Assembly: GCA_963828015.1 (NCBI GenBank)
Contig: CAWHCD010000006.1
Location: forward strand, 496,001-560,000
Source of the DNA: CAVPUA01 sp963828015
GTDB lineage: Bacteria; Actinomycetota; Actinomycetes; Mycobacteriales; Jatrophihabitantaceae
Reading direction: 5' to 3'
Length of the DNA: 64,000 nt
Below the pieces are notes generated by a model. It was given only the letters and a program-made list of their open reading frames with translations. It was not told where the DNA came from and did no database searches. The translations under genes were made by a program, and so were the position numbers. Positions 34,077 to 42,950 of the stretch are shown here, in pieces (positions within the stretch are counted from its first letter, which is position 1; each line of letters opens with the position of its first letter).

Positions 34077-35573
34077 TCATTCGGAGCGTCCGAGCAGGGC
34101 CGCGACCGCAACCGCCGCGGCGACGGCGGCACCGGCCGCGCTCAGGAACGCGACCTGAAAGCCGTGGACGAACGCCGAGTCGGCATGGGTGGCGATCGGG
34201 CCGCCCAGATGCGCGGCCACGGCGAAGGACGCACGTGCCTTGTCGACGACCGCGTCGGGTAGCCCGGGAAGGTTCAAGTGCCCGCGGTAGACGGCGGTGG
34301 CGATGCTGCCGAGAACGGCGATGCCGAGCGCGCCACCGACTTCGCGCGAGAGGTCGTTCATCGCCGACGCGACACCCTGCTGGGCCTTCGGGAGCGCACT
34401 GGTGATCGCACTCGTCGCCGGCGTCATCGCCGCTCCCATGCCCGCGCCGAGGACGAGTAGGCCGACGGCCAGGTGCCAGTACGCGGAATGGGCGTCGAGC
34501 TGGGAGATCACGACCAGCGCGGCGGCGATGGTGAGCAGGCCGCTGACGCAGACTGCTCGCGCCCCGAAACGGTCCGAGAGCCTGGGGGCCAGCCGCGCGG
34601 TCGGCAGCATCGTCAGCGCCATCGGCAGCATGCTGAGCGCGGCGATCAGGGCCGAGTCGCGCCGCACGATCTGCAGGTACTGCAGCATGAGGAACAGGAA
34701 GCCGTAGAAGGCGAAGAACTGAACGAATATCGACAGACTGCCCGCACTGAGTCCACGACGGGCGAAGACGCGCGGGTCGAGCATGGGATGGGTCTGCCGC
34801 AATTCGACGAGTACGAAGGCCACCAACACCAGTGCTCCGGCGGCCAGCCCCAACAGCGTCTGGACGCTCAGCCAGCCGGCGGTGGGCGCCTCGATCACCG
34901 AGTACACCAAGGCGACCAGCCCGGCCACGGATAGGACCGCTCCGAGCAGGTCCAGACGGGGGGCATCCTGGTCGGCCGACTCGGGAACGATGACCACCGT
35001 GCCGATGAGCGCGAACCCGGCGAGGACGACGTTCACCGCGAACACCGATTGCCAGGAGAAGGCCTCGAGCAGCGCGCCCGACACGACCACGCCGACCACC
35101 GCAGCGCCGCCGGCCACGCCGGCCCAGATACTGACCGCCTTTACCCGCTGCGCCTCCGGGAAGGTGCCGGTGATCGTCGACAGCGTGGCCGGCATGACCA
35201 GGGCCGCGCCGAGGCCGATGAGCGCCCGCAGTGCGATCAGAACGTGGGCATCCGAGGCGGTCATGGCCGCCGCGGAGCCGATGGCGAACACGACCAGGCC
35301 GATCAGCAGCATCCGGCGCCGGCCGTAGCGATCACCGAGGGCGCCGCCGGGCAGGAGCAGGGCGGCGAACGTCAAGGAGTAGGCGTCGATGATCCACGAC
35401 AGCTCGGTCTGCGTCGCGTGCGTGGAGCGGGCGATGTCGGGCAGGGCCACGTTGAGTGAGGACATGGCCGCGGTCACCGCAGCCAGGGCCAGGCACACGA
35501 CGGCGGTGACGGCGCCGTGCCGCACGGTCGGTCCAGCGCTCGATATGGGAGTGGATTTCATGGCGGATGTCAT
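34077..35573 (-). CDS. MFS drug transporter, DHA2 (EmrB/QacA) type
   Basis: A 498-residue major-facilitator protein with 14 predicted membrane segments. Motifs: SLNVALPDIARSTHATQTELSWIIDAYSL in TM1-2, GGALGDRYGRRRMLLIGLV (motif A loop), then IALRALIGLGAALVMPATLSTI (motif C-like Gly-Pro region). The family exports cationic or hydrophobic compounds with protons. ATG 35573 is chosen for GGAAGGA 8-13 nt upstream. Followed at 25 nt by the SARP regulator. Confidence 0.9.
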   Translation of the reverse strand: MTSAMKSTPISSAGPTVRHGAVTAVVCLALAAVTAAMSSLNVALPDIARSTHATQTELSWIIDAYSLTFAALLLPGGALGDRYGRRRMLLIGLVVFAIGSAAAMTASDAHVLIALRALIGLGAALVMPATLSTITGTFPEAQRVKAVSIWAGVAGGAAVVGVVVSGALLEAFSWQSVFAVNVVLAGFALIGTVVIVPESADQDAPRLDLLGAVLSVAGLVALVYSVIEAPTAGWLSVQTLLGLAAGALVLVAFVLVELRQTHPMLDPRVFARRGLSAGSLSIFVQFFAFYGFLFLMLQYLQIVRRDSALIAALSMLPMALTMLPTARLAPRLSDRFGARAVCVSGLLTIAAALVVISQLDAHSAYWHLAVGLLVLGAGMGAAMTPATSAITSALPKAQQGVASAMNDLSREVGGALGIAVLGSIATAVYRGHLNLPGLPDAVVDKARASFAVAAHLGGPIATHADSAFVHGFQVAFLSAAGAAVAAAVAVAALLGRSE

Positions 35574-35640
35574 CACGGTCCTTCCGGTGAACAACTGACG
35601 CGATGATCGTCAGCCCCGGCGCTCCAAGTCCACTCCAAAA

Positions 35641-35682
35641 CCAACGTAGGCGCCGCCGGTTTCCCGGCGGCGCCTACGTTGG
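35641..35682 (-). terminator. Strong intrinsic terminator after the amidohydrolase
   Basis: A perfect 19-bp stem (35641-35659 with 35664-35682) around a 4-nt loop, followed on the minus strand by TTTT. It lies 13 nt after the inferred stop of the minus-strand amidohydrolase at 35696. This confirms that the intended 3' end of that gene is 35696; the longer frame that runs through the hairpin to 35610 is an artefact of the frameshift. Confidence 0.85.
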
Positions 35683-35695
35683 AGGTGCGGAGTTC

Positions 35696-36991
35696 TTAGA
35701 CAGTCACCGATTCCGGGGTGACCGGTGCGAACTTCTTGCGTGGTGTCGAAGCCGACGATCTTGGCCAGGGTGCCGCCGAGCATCTTGGCTCGTTCGTCGT
35801 CGGGGACGTCGAAGAGCTGTTCGTCGATGACGGCCTGCGAACCGAGGAAGGTGCCCTCGGCGTGGGGGTAGTCGTTGCCCCAGTAGATGGTGTCCACGCC
35901 GGTGATGTGGCGGGCCTGCACGGCCATGCGGTCATCAGCGAACTGGACGCGGATGTTGCGCTTGACGTATTCGCTGGGCTTGAGGTCGTAGGGCCAGCGC
36001 TCGTTGATCAGGAACAGCTGACCGAACAGTTCCTGCTGGTCCATCGGCTTGCCTTCCTGCAGGAAGCCCAACCACCAGTCCGGGTCCTGTCCGGTGCCGG
36101 TGCGCCAGCCCTTGTCCATCATGGACATGAAGTGCGCGAGCCAGCCGGCGTTGTACTCGATCACGTTGAACATCAGATCCGGGTGCCGATCGCAGGCACC
36201 GGAGGCAACCAACTCGGAGATGATCCGCATCGGGACCGCGCCGCTGGAGTTGCCGCCGCCGCCGGTGCGGGCGGCCAGGGTGGCGTTGGTCAGTTCCTTG
36301 TCCTTGCCCATGGCCATGGCGGTGAGGATGCCCTTGACGGCGTCGCCGGTGATCGAGTTGCCGGTCTTGGTGTTCGCGCCGCCGGCGGCGAGGTGGAAGA
36401 AGATCGGCATGTTGTTGGCTTCCGCGCACGCCCACAGCGGTTCGTACTCCGCGGCGTGGTAGGGCAGCGGCTGGGGGTGCTCGGGCAGGAACAGCCCACG
36501 CAGGCCCAGCTCGACGGCCCGCTCGACTTCCTTGACCGCGTCGGCGATGTTGGTGGTCGGGATCGAGGCCAGCGGCCGCATCCGATCCGCGTGCGGGGTG
36601 TAGGTCTCGGCGATCCAGTCGTTGTAGACCTTGGTGTGGGCCAGCGCGACCTCGTGGTCATCGGTGTAGGTCGCGAACAACGCGAAGTTGGAGAACAACA
36701 CCGTCGCATCGACACCGTCGCGGTCCATGTCACGCAGCATCCGCGTCCGGCATCCCAGTCCGGGGTGTCCTCGCCATTGCCCTGGCGGTACCGCGAGACC
36801 GTCCAGCCCTCATAGCCCGGCGCGTGCACCGTGCGGAACACCGTGTGCCCACCCGGAACCAACGGCTCCTCGAGCTCGAACTCCGTCTGGGTCAGCGCCT
36901 TGTCGCGCAGGTGCTTCGGCAACCGCTCCGGGAACAGGTCAATCGGCTCAATCACATGACTGTCACCCGAGACTACAAATTCTTTCGTCAT
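35696..36991 (-). pseudogene. Amidohydrolase 2 family gene interrupted by two frameshifts
   Basis: A paralogue of the gene at 16722. The start ATG 36991 gives FVVSGDSHVIEPIDLFPERLPKHLR and reads well to about 36755, where the frame must shift by one to continue as MLRDMDRDGVDATVLFSN (ATG 36740). This second frame runs through PIFFHLAAGG and IYWGNDYPHAEGTF to about 35740, where another one-base shift is needed to reach the natural end KKFAPVTPESVTV and the stop at 35696, just before the terminator. Catalytic residues are otherwise intact. Either a fresh pseudogene or two assembly indels. Confidence 0.75.
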
Positions 36992-37031
36992 ACTTCGCTC
37001 CCGTTCGATCGATCAGGGCTTCCAGGTTTGT

Positions 37032-37065
37032 GGAACTCCAGTTCCATATATGGCATTGGAGTTTC
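37032..37065. promoter_or_regulatory. 34-bp palindrome upstream of the amidohydrolase gene
   Basis: Outer arms GGAACTCCA (37032-37040) and TGGAGTTTC (37057-37065), match 8 of 9, enclose a perfect inner palindrome CCATATATGG (37044-37053). It lies 41-74 nt before the minus-strand amidohydrolase start at 36991. The AT-rich centre (TATATG) can also act as a -10 element. A regulator-binding site is the likely reading; the binding protein is unknown. Confidence 0.5.
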
Positions 37066-37110
37066 AGCTAACGTACTGCGGGGATTCGAGACCGGCAAGC
37101 CCCAGTTTGG

Positions 37111-37744
37111 TTAAGAAGTTCCGTGCTCGGCGAGGACGCCGGTTCCGCTGACCGTCGCGAAGCCTTCGTCGATCAGATCCACCAAGTCGACCGCGCCGTC
37201 GAGCGCGGCCCAGTGGTCCAGAGCTAGGCTCAGGCACTGCAGGGCGACGGCCACCTTCACCGACAGGCTCGAATGGCACCGGTTCAGTGATCCCATGACG
37301 ATCGGCCAGCGCGCGCGTCAGCGGCGCGCGCCAATCCAGGCGCTCCGGGTTCTGCGCGAAGACTCCGGGCGAGGACCAGCTGAGCCGGGTGATCGCCAGG
37401 GCGCCGGCCGGGTCCTTGAGATAGATGGGGACGACGAAGGACTCCAGCGCCTGCCGGAGCGCCTCCCAGTCGCCTTCCTCGGCCGGCCGGGCCCGAAGCA
37501 CCAGGGCCATCCGTTCGCCGTGGGCCTGCATGGCGACCGAGATCGCCTGATCCTTGGCCCCGAAGTGGCGCAGGAAGGTGCTGCGCGAGACGCCGCCGGC
37601 CGTCGCCATGTCATCGAGGGTGACGTTCTCGTAGCCGCGCTCGACGACGAGCTCGTAGGCGGCGAGGCTGAGCTCGGCCCGCACCGCCGCACGCGCGATC
37701 GCTCTCGATGACGAGAGCGGCGTGGGCGCCGACGAGGAGGACAT
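37111..37744 (-). pseudogene. TetR family regulator with one frameshift
   Basis: ATG 37744 encodes a TetR protein with HTH YENVTLDDMATAGGVSRSTF and LRHFGAKDQAISVAMQAHG, closely like the regulator at 9842. Near 37265 the frame breaks: one extra C in GAGCCTG would explain it, since the other frame continues naturally as LSVKVAVALQCLSLALDHWA and ends DLIDEGFATVSGTG at the stop 37111. It is divergent from the CoA transferase at 37861, and a TCAG-N12-ACTG site lies 38 nt upstream, so it is the best candidate regulator for that motif. Confidence 0.7.
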
Positions 37745-37781
37745 CGCCTCAGTCTAGTTATGACTGGTGCATTGAGTTGGG

Positions 37782-37805
37782 TCAGCGCCATCAACATACT
37801 GTTCG
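37782..37805. promoter_or_regulatory. TCAG-N12-ACTG site (copy 1), TetR/CoA-transferase intergenic
   Basis: Half-sites TCAG at 37782-37785 and ACTG at 37798-37801, 12 nt apart, followed by TTC. The right arm AACATACTGTTC is identical to that of the copy at 40104-40115. Located between the divergent TetR gene and CoA transferase gene. The right arm also resembles a -10 element (CATACT), so promoter and operator may overlap. Confidence 0.5.
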
Positions 37806-37860
37806 ACAGGCCGCCCGTGCCGTACGCGCAAGGCGCTTTCTCGACGATGAGGAGAGACCG

Positions 37861-39264
37861 ATGGACTACTCGGGTCCGCAGGAGCAGACGTTCCAGGAGC
37901 TGCTCGACGTGCTGGGCGTATCCGAGCATGAGTCGGCCAGCTCGGTGCGGCTCGAGGGCGAGCCGCCGGTGCTCAAGAGTCCGCACCGCATCGGCCTGGC
38001 CTCCAGCCTGGCGCTGCTCGCCCAGGGCGCGGCGACGGCATCCCTGTGGGAGCAGCGCGGCGGCCGGCCGCAGCAGGTCAGCCTCGATGCGAGGGACAGC
38101 GTGGCCGCGCTCAACCCGATCCCGTGGTTTCGGCGCAACGGTCATCCGGTATTCGAGTCCTACGGGCTGGAGCCGCCGCACGGGTACTTCCCGACGCGCG
38201 ACGGCCGGGTGTTCTTCCTGACCATGGCCTGGCCGAAGCTGCTCAACAACGCCTTGCGCGTGCTGGACTGTCCCAACGAGCGGACAGCGATCACGGCGGC
38301 GATCGCCGCCCGCGACAGTGCCGACCTGGAGCAGGCCGCGATCGAGGCCGGGCTGACCGGCACCACGGTGCTGACCAGCAAGGAGTGGCGTGAGCACCCG
38401 CAGGGACTGGTCAGCGAGAAGCAGCCGCTGATCGAGATCGAGCGGATCGCTGACGCGCCGCCGATACCGCTCGGAAAGGCCGCCCGTCCACTGGGCGGGA
38501 TCCGGGTCGCCGACCTGACGCACGTCTTCGCCGGGCCGATGCTCAGCCGCAGCCTGGCCGAGCAGGGGGCCGACGTCCTGCACCTGGGCCCGCTGCGTCA
38601 GCACCTGATCGACCCGATCGGCATGACGATCGTGACCGGGATCGGCAAGCGGTCCGCCGCCCTCGACTACGCCAACCAGGGCGGCCCGCAGCTGACGTCG
38701 CTGCTGCCCGAGACCGACGTCTTCGTGCAGAGCTGGCGCCCGGGCGTGCATGAGCGGCAGGGGTTCGGTCCGGAACAGGTCGCGGCGATCCGTCCGGGAA
38801 TCATCTACATCTCGGTCAGTTGCTTCGGCTTCGAGGGCCCGTGGGCCAGCCGGGCCGGATTCGACCCGGTCGCCCTCGCCGCGAGCGGGATGACCGACGA
38901 CGAGGCGCGCTGGGACACCTACAAGTTCTCCCCGCCGGGCATCCTCACCGACACCGTCGGGGCGTTCCTGGGCGCGGGTGCGGTTGCCGCCACCCTGGGC
39001 CGCCGCGCGCGGGAGGGTGGGAGTTGGCACATCAAGATCTCGCTGGTCCGGATCGCGTCCTGGATCCAGAGCCTGGGCCTCTACCCCGACGGCACGCCAC
39101 CCGACCCCGTCCACCGGCCCTTCCTGCACCGAATGGAGTCACCCTTCGGCGCCCTGGACTATCCGGCACCGCCCCTGCGGTACTCCGAAACGGTCGCCTA
39201 CTTCGACAAGCCTTCGGTGCCGGTCGGTGGGTCGCGCCTGGAGTGGCTGCCCGCGCCGAACTGA
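37861..39264 (+). CDS. CaiB/BaiF-family CoA transferase with rearranged domain order
   Basis: A 467-residue class III CoA transferase-like protein. GAGGAGAG precedes ATG 37861. Its first ~200 residues look like the C-terminal half of a canonical CaiB protein (IGLASSLALLAQGAATASLW then GYFPTRDGRVFFLTMAW and LTSKEWREHPQG). The usual N-terminal half follows (LGGIRVADLTHVFAGPMLSR, AEQGADVLHL, DVFVQSWRPGVHERQGF, IIYISVSCFGFEGP), with a possible catalytic Asp in GILTDTVGAFLG. It would move CoA between acids. Under the TCAG-N12-ACTG site. Confidence 0.75.
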   Translation: MDYSGPQEQTFQELLDVLGVSEHESASSVRLEGEPPVLKSPHRIGLASSLALLAQGAATASLWEQRGGRPQQVSLDARDSVAALNPIPWFRRNGHPVFESYGLEPPHGYFPTRDGRVFFLTMAWPKLLNNALRVLDCPNERTAITAAIAARDSADLEQAAIEAGLTGTTVLTSKEWREHPQGLVSEKQPLIEIERIADAPPIPLGKAARPLGGIRVADLTHVFAGPMLSRSLAEQGADVLHLGPLRQHLIDPIGMTIVTGIGKRSAALDYANQGGPQLTSLLPETDVFVQSWRPGVHERQGFGPEQVAAIRPGIIYISVSCFGFEGPWASRAGFDPVALAASGMTDDEARWDTYKFSPPGILTDTVGAFLGAGAVAATLGRRAREGGSWHIKISLVRIASWIQSLGLYPDGTPPDPVHRPFLHRMESPFGALDYPAPPLRYSETVAYFDKPSVPVGGSRLEWLPAPN

Positions 39265-39270
39265 CTGCGC

Positions 39271-40049
39271 TCAGGCGCCCACCATGAGCAGGCCGCCACT
39301 GACCGACAGCAGCTGGCCGGTGACGAACCGGGATCCCTCCGAGGTCAGGAAGACGAGCACCGGGCCGAGGTCGCGTACGGGGTCGCCCAGCAACCCGGCC
39401 CCCAGCGAGCTGCTGATCGCCAGCCGCTGGCTCATCGAGTCGGCCAACGCGGCGGCGCCGGCGGGTCCGACGAAGTCACGGAAGCGGTCGGTGCCGGGGG
39501 TCTCGACGGCGGGCGCGACCGAGTTGACCGTGATCGCGTGCTTGCCCCAGGCCTTCGCCGCTGATCGGGTCCAGCTGTGGACCGCCCCTTTGGACAGGGA
39601 GTAGGCGGCCGAGAAAGGGAGCCGCTCGCACCCTCACTCGATCCGAAGTTGACGATCCGGCCACCGCCGGCCTGGCCCTTCATGACGTGAAAGGCCGCCT
39701 GGTTGGCGAACACGGTCGCCTTGACGTTGGTGGCCAGCATGTACTCGAGGTCCTCCTCGGTGAGTTCACCGGCCAGGCCGGCCCCCCAGCTGCCGGCCGC
39801 ATGGACCAGCGCGTCCAGGCCGTTCATCGCTGTTGCGGCCTCGTCGACCGCACCCACGGCATCGCCCTGAGCGCGGAGGTCGTACCGCAGCCAGGTGGCC
39901 GACCGGGCCAGGGCATCCGGTGGGGGAGTCCGGTGATAGGTGGCCGTCACCGTGGCGCCGGCCGCAACGAGCACCTCGACCGCGGCCGCTCCGATGCCGG
40001 TGGCGGCGCCGGTCACCAGGACGCGCCGTCCGATCAACTCTTGGCTCAT
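39271..40049 (-). pseudogene. Short-chain dehydrogenase with one frameshift
   Basis: ATG 40049 (AGGGGAAG upstream) starts MSQELIGRRVLVTGAATGIG and reads through NAAFHVMK-type sequence and GGGRIVNFGSSEGASGSLS to about 39618. There the frame shifts; the other frame supplies the catalytic YSLSKGAVHSWTRSAAKAW and a normal end TGQLLSVSGGLLMVGA with stop at 39271. The as-sequenced frame runs on as nonsense to 39432 and lacks the active-site Tyr-x3-Lys. Divergent from the acyl-CoA dehydrogenase at 40141 and convergent with the CoA transferase. Confidence 0.75.
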
Positions 40050-40092
40050 CGCTTCCCCTAAATGCATCGGGCGGACCCGTGCTCGACCCCAA

Positions 40093-40116
40093 TCAGTGTG
40101 ATAAACATACTGTTCA
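40093..40116. promoter_or_regulatory. TCAG-N12-ACTG site (copy 2), SDR/acyl-CoA dehydrogenase intergenic
   Basis: TCAG at 40093-40096 and ACTG at 40109-40112 with 12 nt between, followed by TTCAA. Shares AACATACTGTTC with copy 1. Lies in the 91-nt gap between the divergent SDR and acyl-CoA dehydrogenase genes, 25-48 nt before the latter's ATG. Confidence 0.5.
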
Positions 40117-40140
40117 ATGGGGCCGACGAATAGGTGAGTC

Positions 40141-41292
40141 ATGTCGACGTTGCTCAGCGAGGACGAACGCGCGCTCCGCGACGCGGTGCGCTCGTTTCTC
40201 GACTACAAGGTGGCGCCCATCGTGGCGGCGCACGAGCAGGCCCGGACGTTCGCCTGGGACCTCATGCCGCAGCTGTACGAGTTCGGCTATGTCCGCGGTG
40301 GCGTGCCGGTCGAGCACGGCGGCGACGACCTCTCCATGATGATGCAGGCCATCCTGATGGAGGAGGCGGGCCGTTGCTGGGGATCGCTGCGCACGACGGT
40401 CAACGTCCAGGGCATGGTCGCGCGCATCCTCGGCGCCACCGCCGACGACGCCCAGCGTGAGCGTTTCCTCGTCCCGCTGCTGGCCGGAACCCGTTTCGGC
40501 TGGTTCGCCCTGACCGAGCCCGACGCCGGCTCGGACGCCGGCTCGCTACGCACCATCGCTCGGCGGACGGCGGACGGGTTCATCGTCAACGGCTCCAAGA
40601 TGTACATCACCAACGCGCTCGGCTGCGACTTCGGCATCCTGTTCGCCCGCGTGGTCGACGAGGACGGCACCGATCACGGGGTCACCGGGCTGCTCGTGGA
40701 CAGCGCCGAATCCACGTTCGGGGTGCACGACATCCCGCACATGCCGCTGCGCTCCACCACGAGCTGCGAACTCACCTTCGACGACACCTTCATCCCGGCC
40801 GCCAACGTCCTCGGCGCCATCGGTGGCGGCCTCTCGCTGGGAATGGGGGCGATCAACGCCGGCCGGTTGAACATGGCCATGGGCGCGGTCGGCCTGGCCC
40901 AGGCCTGCCTCGAGGAATCGGTAAAGTTCGCCAAGGTGCGTGAGCAGTTCGGAAAGCCGATCGGCGGCTTCCAGCTCGTGCAGCAGATGGTCGTCGAGAT
41001 CGCCACGCTGACCGAGACGTCGCGCCTGCTCGGCTACAACGCCGCCCGCACGATCGACGCCGGTGGGCAGGGGCGCTTCGAGTGCTCGATGGCCAAGTAC
41101 TACTGCGGTGAGTCGGCGGGCCGCGCAGCCACGCTGGCCCTGCAGGTGCACGGGGGAGCAGGGCTGATGGAGGAATCGCCGGTCGAGCGCTACTTCCGCG
41201 ACGCCCGCGAGGCCACCATCCCCGAGGGCACGAGCCAGATGCAGATCCTGCACATGGGCAAAGCGTTGCTCGGCATCTCTGCCATGCGCTGA
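40141..41292 (+). CDS. Acyl-CoA dehydrogenase
   Basis: A 383-residue acyl-CoA dehydrogenase. FAD/substrate motifs FGWFALTEPDAGSDAGSLRT and GFIVNGSKMYITNAL, the C-terminal helix bundle with REQFGKPIGGFQLVQQMVVE, and ALQVHGGAGLMEESPVERYFRDA. The catalytic Glu fits IPEGTSQMQILHMGK near residue 362. It would introduce an alpha-beta double bond into a CoA thioester and pass electrons to ETF. Two nt separate its stop from the next gene, so the two are in one operon. Confidence 0.92.
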   Translation: MSTLLSEDERALRDAVRSFLDYKVAPIVAAHEQARTFAWDLMPQLYEFGYVRGGVPVEHGGDDLSMMMQAILMEEAGRCWGSLRTTVNVQGMVARILGATADDAQRERFLVPLLAGTRFGWFALTEPDAGSDAGSLRTIARRTADGFIVNGSKMYITNALGCDFGILFARVVDEDGTDHGVTGLLVDSAESTFGVHDIPHMPLRSTTSCELTFDDTFIPAANVLGAIGGGLSLGMGAINAGRLNMAMGAVGLAQACLEESVKFAKVREQFGKPIGGFQLVQQMVVEIATLTETSRLLGYNAARTIDAGGQGRFECSMAKYYCGESAGRAATLALQVHGGAGLMEESPVERYFRDAREATIPEGTSQMQILHMGKALLGISAMR

Positions 41293-41294
41293 TC

Positions 41295-42110
41295 ATGGCC
41301 CGCCTGCACCCGCGCGTAGCGATAAGTGGCCTGTGCTTCCCCGACCTGTCCGCCGCGGACTCGATCGGGGTGATCGCGGAGATTGGCGCCGGCGCGACGT
41401 CGATGACTTCTTCGGCGCTGCTCGAATCCGGGGTGGACAACGTCGTCAAAGCCGGCCGTGAACACGGCGTGGACGTGGTAACGACGACTGGCTTGCTGCG
41501 CTTCGATCTGCGCCCGGGCGCAGACGTAGGGCCGCAGCTGCAGCGGATGCACGAGGACATCGATCAAGCGGTGGCGGTGGGCGCCCGCACGGTCTACACG
41601 CTCACCGGCCCGCGGGTGTTCGATGAATGGGATGACAACCTCGAGGCCTACGTCCGGTTGATCGAGCCGGTCGTCGAGTACGCGGCCGAGCGCGGAATCG
41701 GTCTCGCGCTCGAGCCCGCGAACTGGCTCTACGCCGACTTCAGCTTCGTTCATTCCTTCCGTGACGCGCTCGCGCTGGGGTCGGCGGCCGGCATGGGGGT
41801 GTGCCTGGACTCCTTCCACGTCTGGACCGAGCGTGACCTGCACCTGGACATCAGCGCGCACATCGACCTGATCTCCCACGTGCAGCTCAGCGACCAGGAC
41901 CGCGGGGCTCGATCCCTGCCGTGTCGGGCGATTCCCGGAGCCGGCGACGTCCCGAACCGGGCGATCGTGCGCTGGCTGCTCGACGCCGGTTACGCCGGGC
42001 CCTTCGACCTCGAGCTGAGCGGCCCCACGATCGACGCGCTGGGCCACCGCGAGGCCGCCGGTGAGGCCGCCCGCTGGCTGAGCGAGCTGCTGACCGAGCT
42101 GGGTGCCTGA
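41295..42110 (+). CDS. TIM-barrel sugar phosphate isomerase/epimerase-like protein
   Basis: A 271-residue xylose-isomerase-like TIM barrel (AP endonuclease 2 family). Metal-ligand positions are suggested by GIGLALEPANWLYADF (Glu), MGVCLDSFHVWTERDLHLD (Asp-x2-His) and VQLSDQD (Asp). It starts MARLHPRVAISGLC, closely like the start of the minus-strand paralogue at 51712. Immediately follows the acyl-CoA dehydrogenase. In catabolic islands such proteins often isomerise or dehydrate ring-derived acids; the substrate is unknown. Confidence 0.8.
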   Translation: MARLHPRVAISGLCFPDLSAADSIGVIAEIGAGATSMTSSALLESGVDNVVKAGREHGVDVVTTTGLLRFDLRPGADVGPQLQRMHEDIDQAVAVGARTVYTLTGPRVFDEWDDNLEAYVRLIEPVVEYAAERGIGLALEPANWLYADFSFVHSFRDALALGSAAGMGVCLDSFHVWTERDLHLDISAHIDLISHVQLSDQDRGARSLPCRAIPGAGDVPNRAIVRWLLDAGYAGPFDLELSGPTIDALGHREAAGEAARWLSELLTELGA

Positions 42111-42116
42111 CCCCTC

Positions 42117-42159
42117 AAGACACGCGAGTGGACGCCCCCGAAGACACGCGAGTGGACGC
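42117..42159. repeat. Two tandem copies of a 24-nt unit
   Basis: The 19-mer AAGACACGCGAGTGGACGC occurs at 42117-42135 and 42141-42159, period 24 nt. The GAGTGGRCGC motif continues into the arm of the adjacent terminator hairpin. Together they look like a REP-type intergenic element. Confidence 0.5.
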
Positions 42160-42160
42160 G

Positions 42161-42202
42161 AAAACGCCGAGTGGGCGCCCACAGGCGCCCACTCGGCGTT
42201 TT
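42161..42202. terminator. Bidirectional intrinsic terminator
   Basis: A perfect 19-bp stem (42161-42179 with 42184-42202) and 4-nt loop CACA. The stem begins with AAAA and ends with TTTT, so it can stop transcription from both the isomerase gene (plus, ends 42110) and the PNPOx-like gene (minus, ends 42228). Confidence 0.8.
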
Positions 42203-42227
42203 GGAGCCCACTCGGCGTAACGCGCTG

Positions 42228-42950
42228 CTACTTCGCCCGCGGGGGGACCTTGCGGAAGTCCCAGCTGACGATCTTGTCCGGGGTCAGCCGCAACCAGCCG
42301 TGGCGACCGTCGTCGGTGAACTCGTCGCGGCCGCTGTACTTGCGGGCGAACAGCAACTCCGGCTCGGCCAGCGTCGGGTCGGGCGTGCCCTGCCGAGGGA
42401 CGTCGCCGACCGTTTCGATCACGCCGCTGAGCTCCGCGCCGCGCAGTTCGGTGAAATCGACACCGGCGTCCACGACGACCGCGACCCGGGCGTCGCGGAC
42501 GACGTCGGTCCAGCGTTGGCTGCGTACCAGGGAGGTCAGCCACAGCGAGCGGCCGTCCCAGACGAACCACACCGGGGCGACGTGTGGTTGGCCGTTCGCG
42601 CCGATCGTGGCCATCCGGCAGGTCCGTTCAGTGGCCAGGAACTCATCGAGCTCGGCCGGTGACATGGCGATCGAGCGGCCGCGGCGTTGCTGGCGCGGTG
42701 CGGGGCGATACTGCAGGAAACCCTCTTCGCCGGGGCCGGCGCTGGCGGCCCGGCTGGCGCGCTGCTGGGCGTCGAGCAGGCCGGCCAGTCGCGGTTCGAG
42801 CAGCCTGCGGGTCTCGGGCGACGGACTGGCGGCCAGCGCCTGCTCGGTCTCGGCGATCGCCTGGCGCAGCCGGATGCCGCCCTCGTCGAACGTCAGCAGG
42901 TCGTGGTCGTCCTCGCCCCGAACCTGGTCATTCGTCTCGTCGGACGTCAT
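42228..42950 (-). CDS. PNPOx-like split-barrel protein with N-terminal helical region
   Basis: A 240-residue protein. The first ~100 residues are charged and helical (GGIRLRQAIAETEQALAASP). The C-terminal ~135 residues are a flavin/F420 split barrel: LDEFLATERTCRMATIGANGQPHVAPVWFVWDGRSLWLTS, then DARVAVVVDAGVDFTEL and GVIETVGDVPR. Such proteins bind FMN or F420 and reduce small molecules or act in haem/biliverdin chemistry. ATG 42950. Convergent with the isomerase gene through the terminator at 42161. Confidence 0.8.
   Translation of the reverse strand: MTSDETNDQVRGEDDHDLLTFDEGGIRLRQAIAETEQALAASPSPETRRLLEPRLAGLLDAQQRASRAASAGPGEEGFLQYRPAPRQQRRGRSIAMSPAELDEFLATERTCRMATIGANGQPHVAPVWFVWDGRSLWLTSLVRSQRWTDVVRDARVAVVVDAGVDFTELRGAELSGVIETVGDVPRQGTPDPTLAEPELLFARKYSGRDEFTDDGRHGWLRLTPDKIVSWDFRKVPPRAK

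Noticed and set aside
35610..35695. C-terminal extension of the amidohydrolase frame to 35610
   Set aside because: It reads through the intrinsic terminator and has no homology; it results from the second frameshift.
36738..36740. ATG 36740 as an independent start of a shorter amidohydrolase
   Set aside because: It lacks a ribosome site and the N-terminal metal motif lies upstream in another frame, so this is a frameshift rather than a separate gene.
37318..39129. A 603-codon minus-strand frame running through the CoA transferase
   Set aside because: Its C-terminal part is the TetR sequence in a wrong frame and the rest is antisense to the CoA transferase; no coherent protein.
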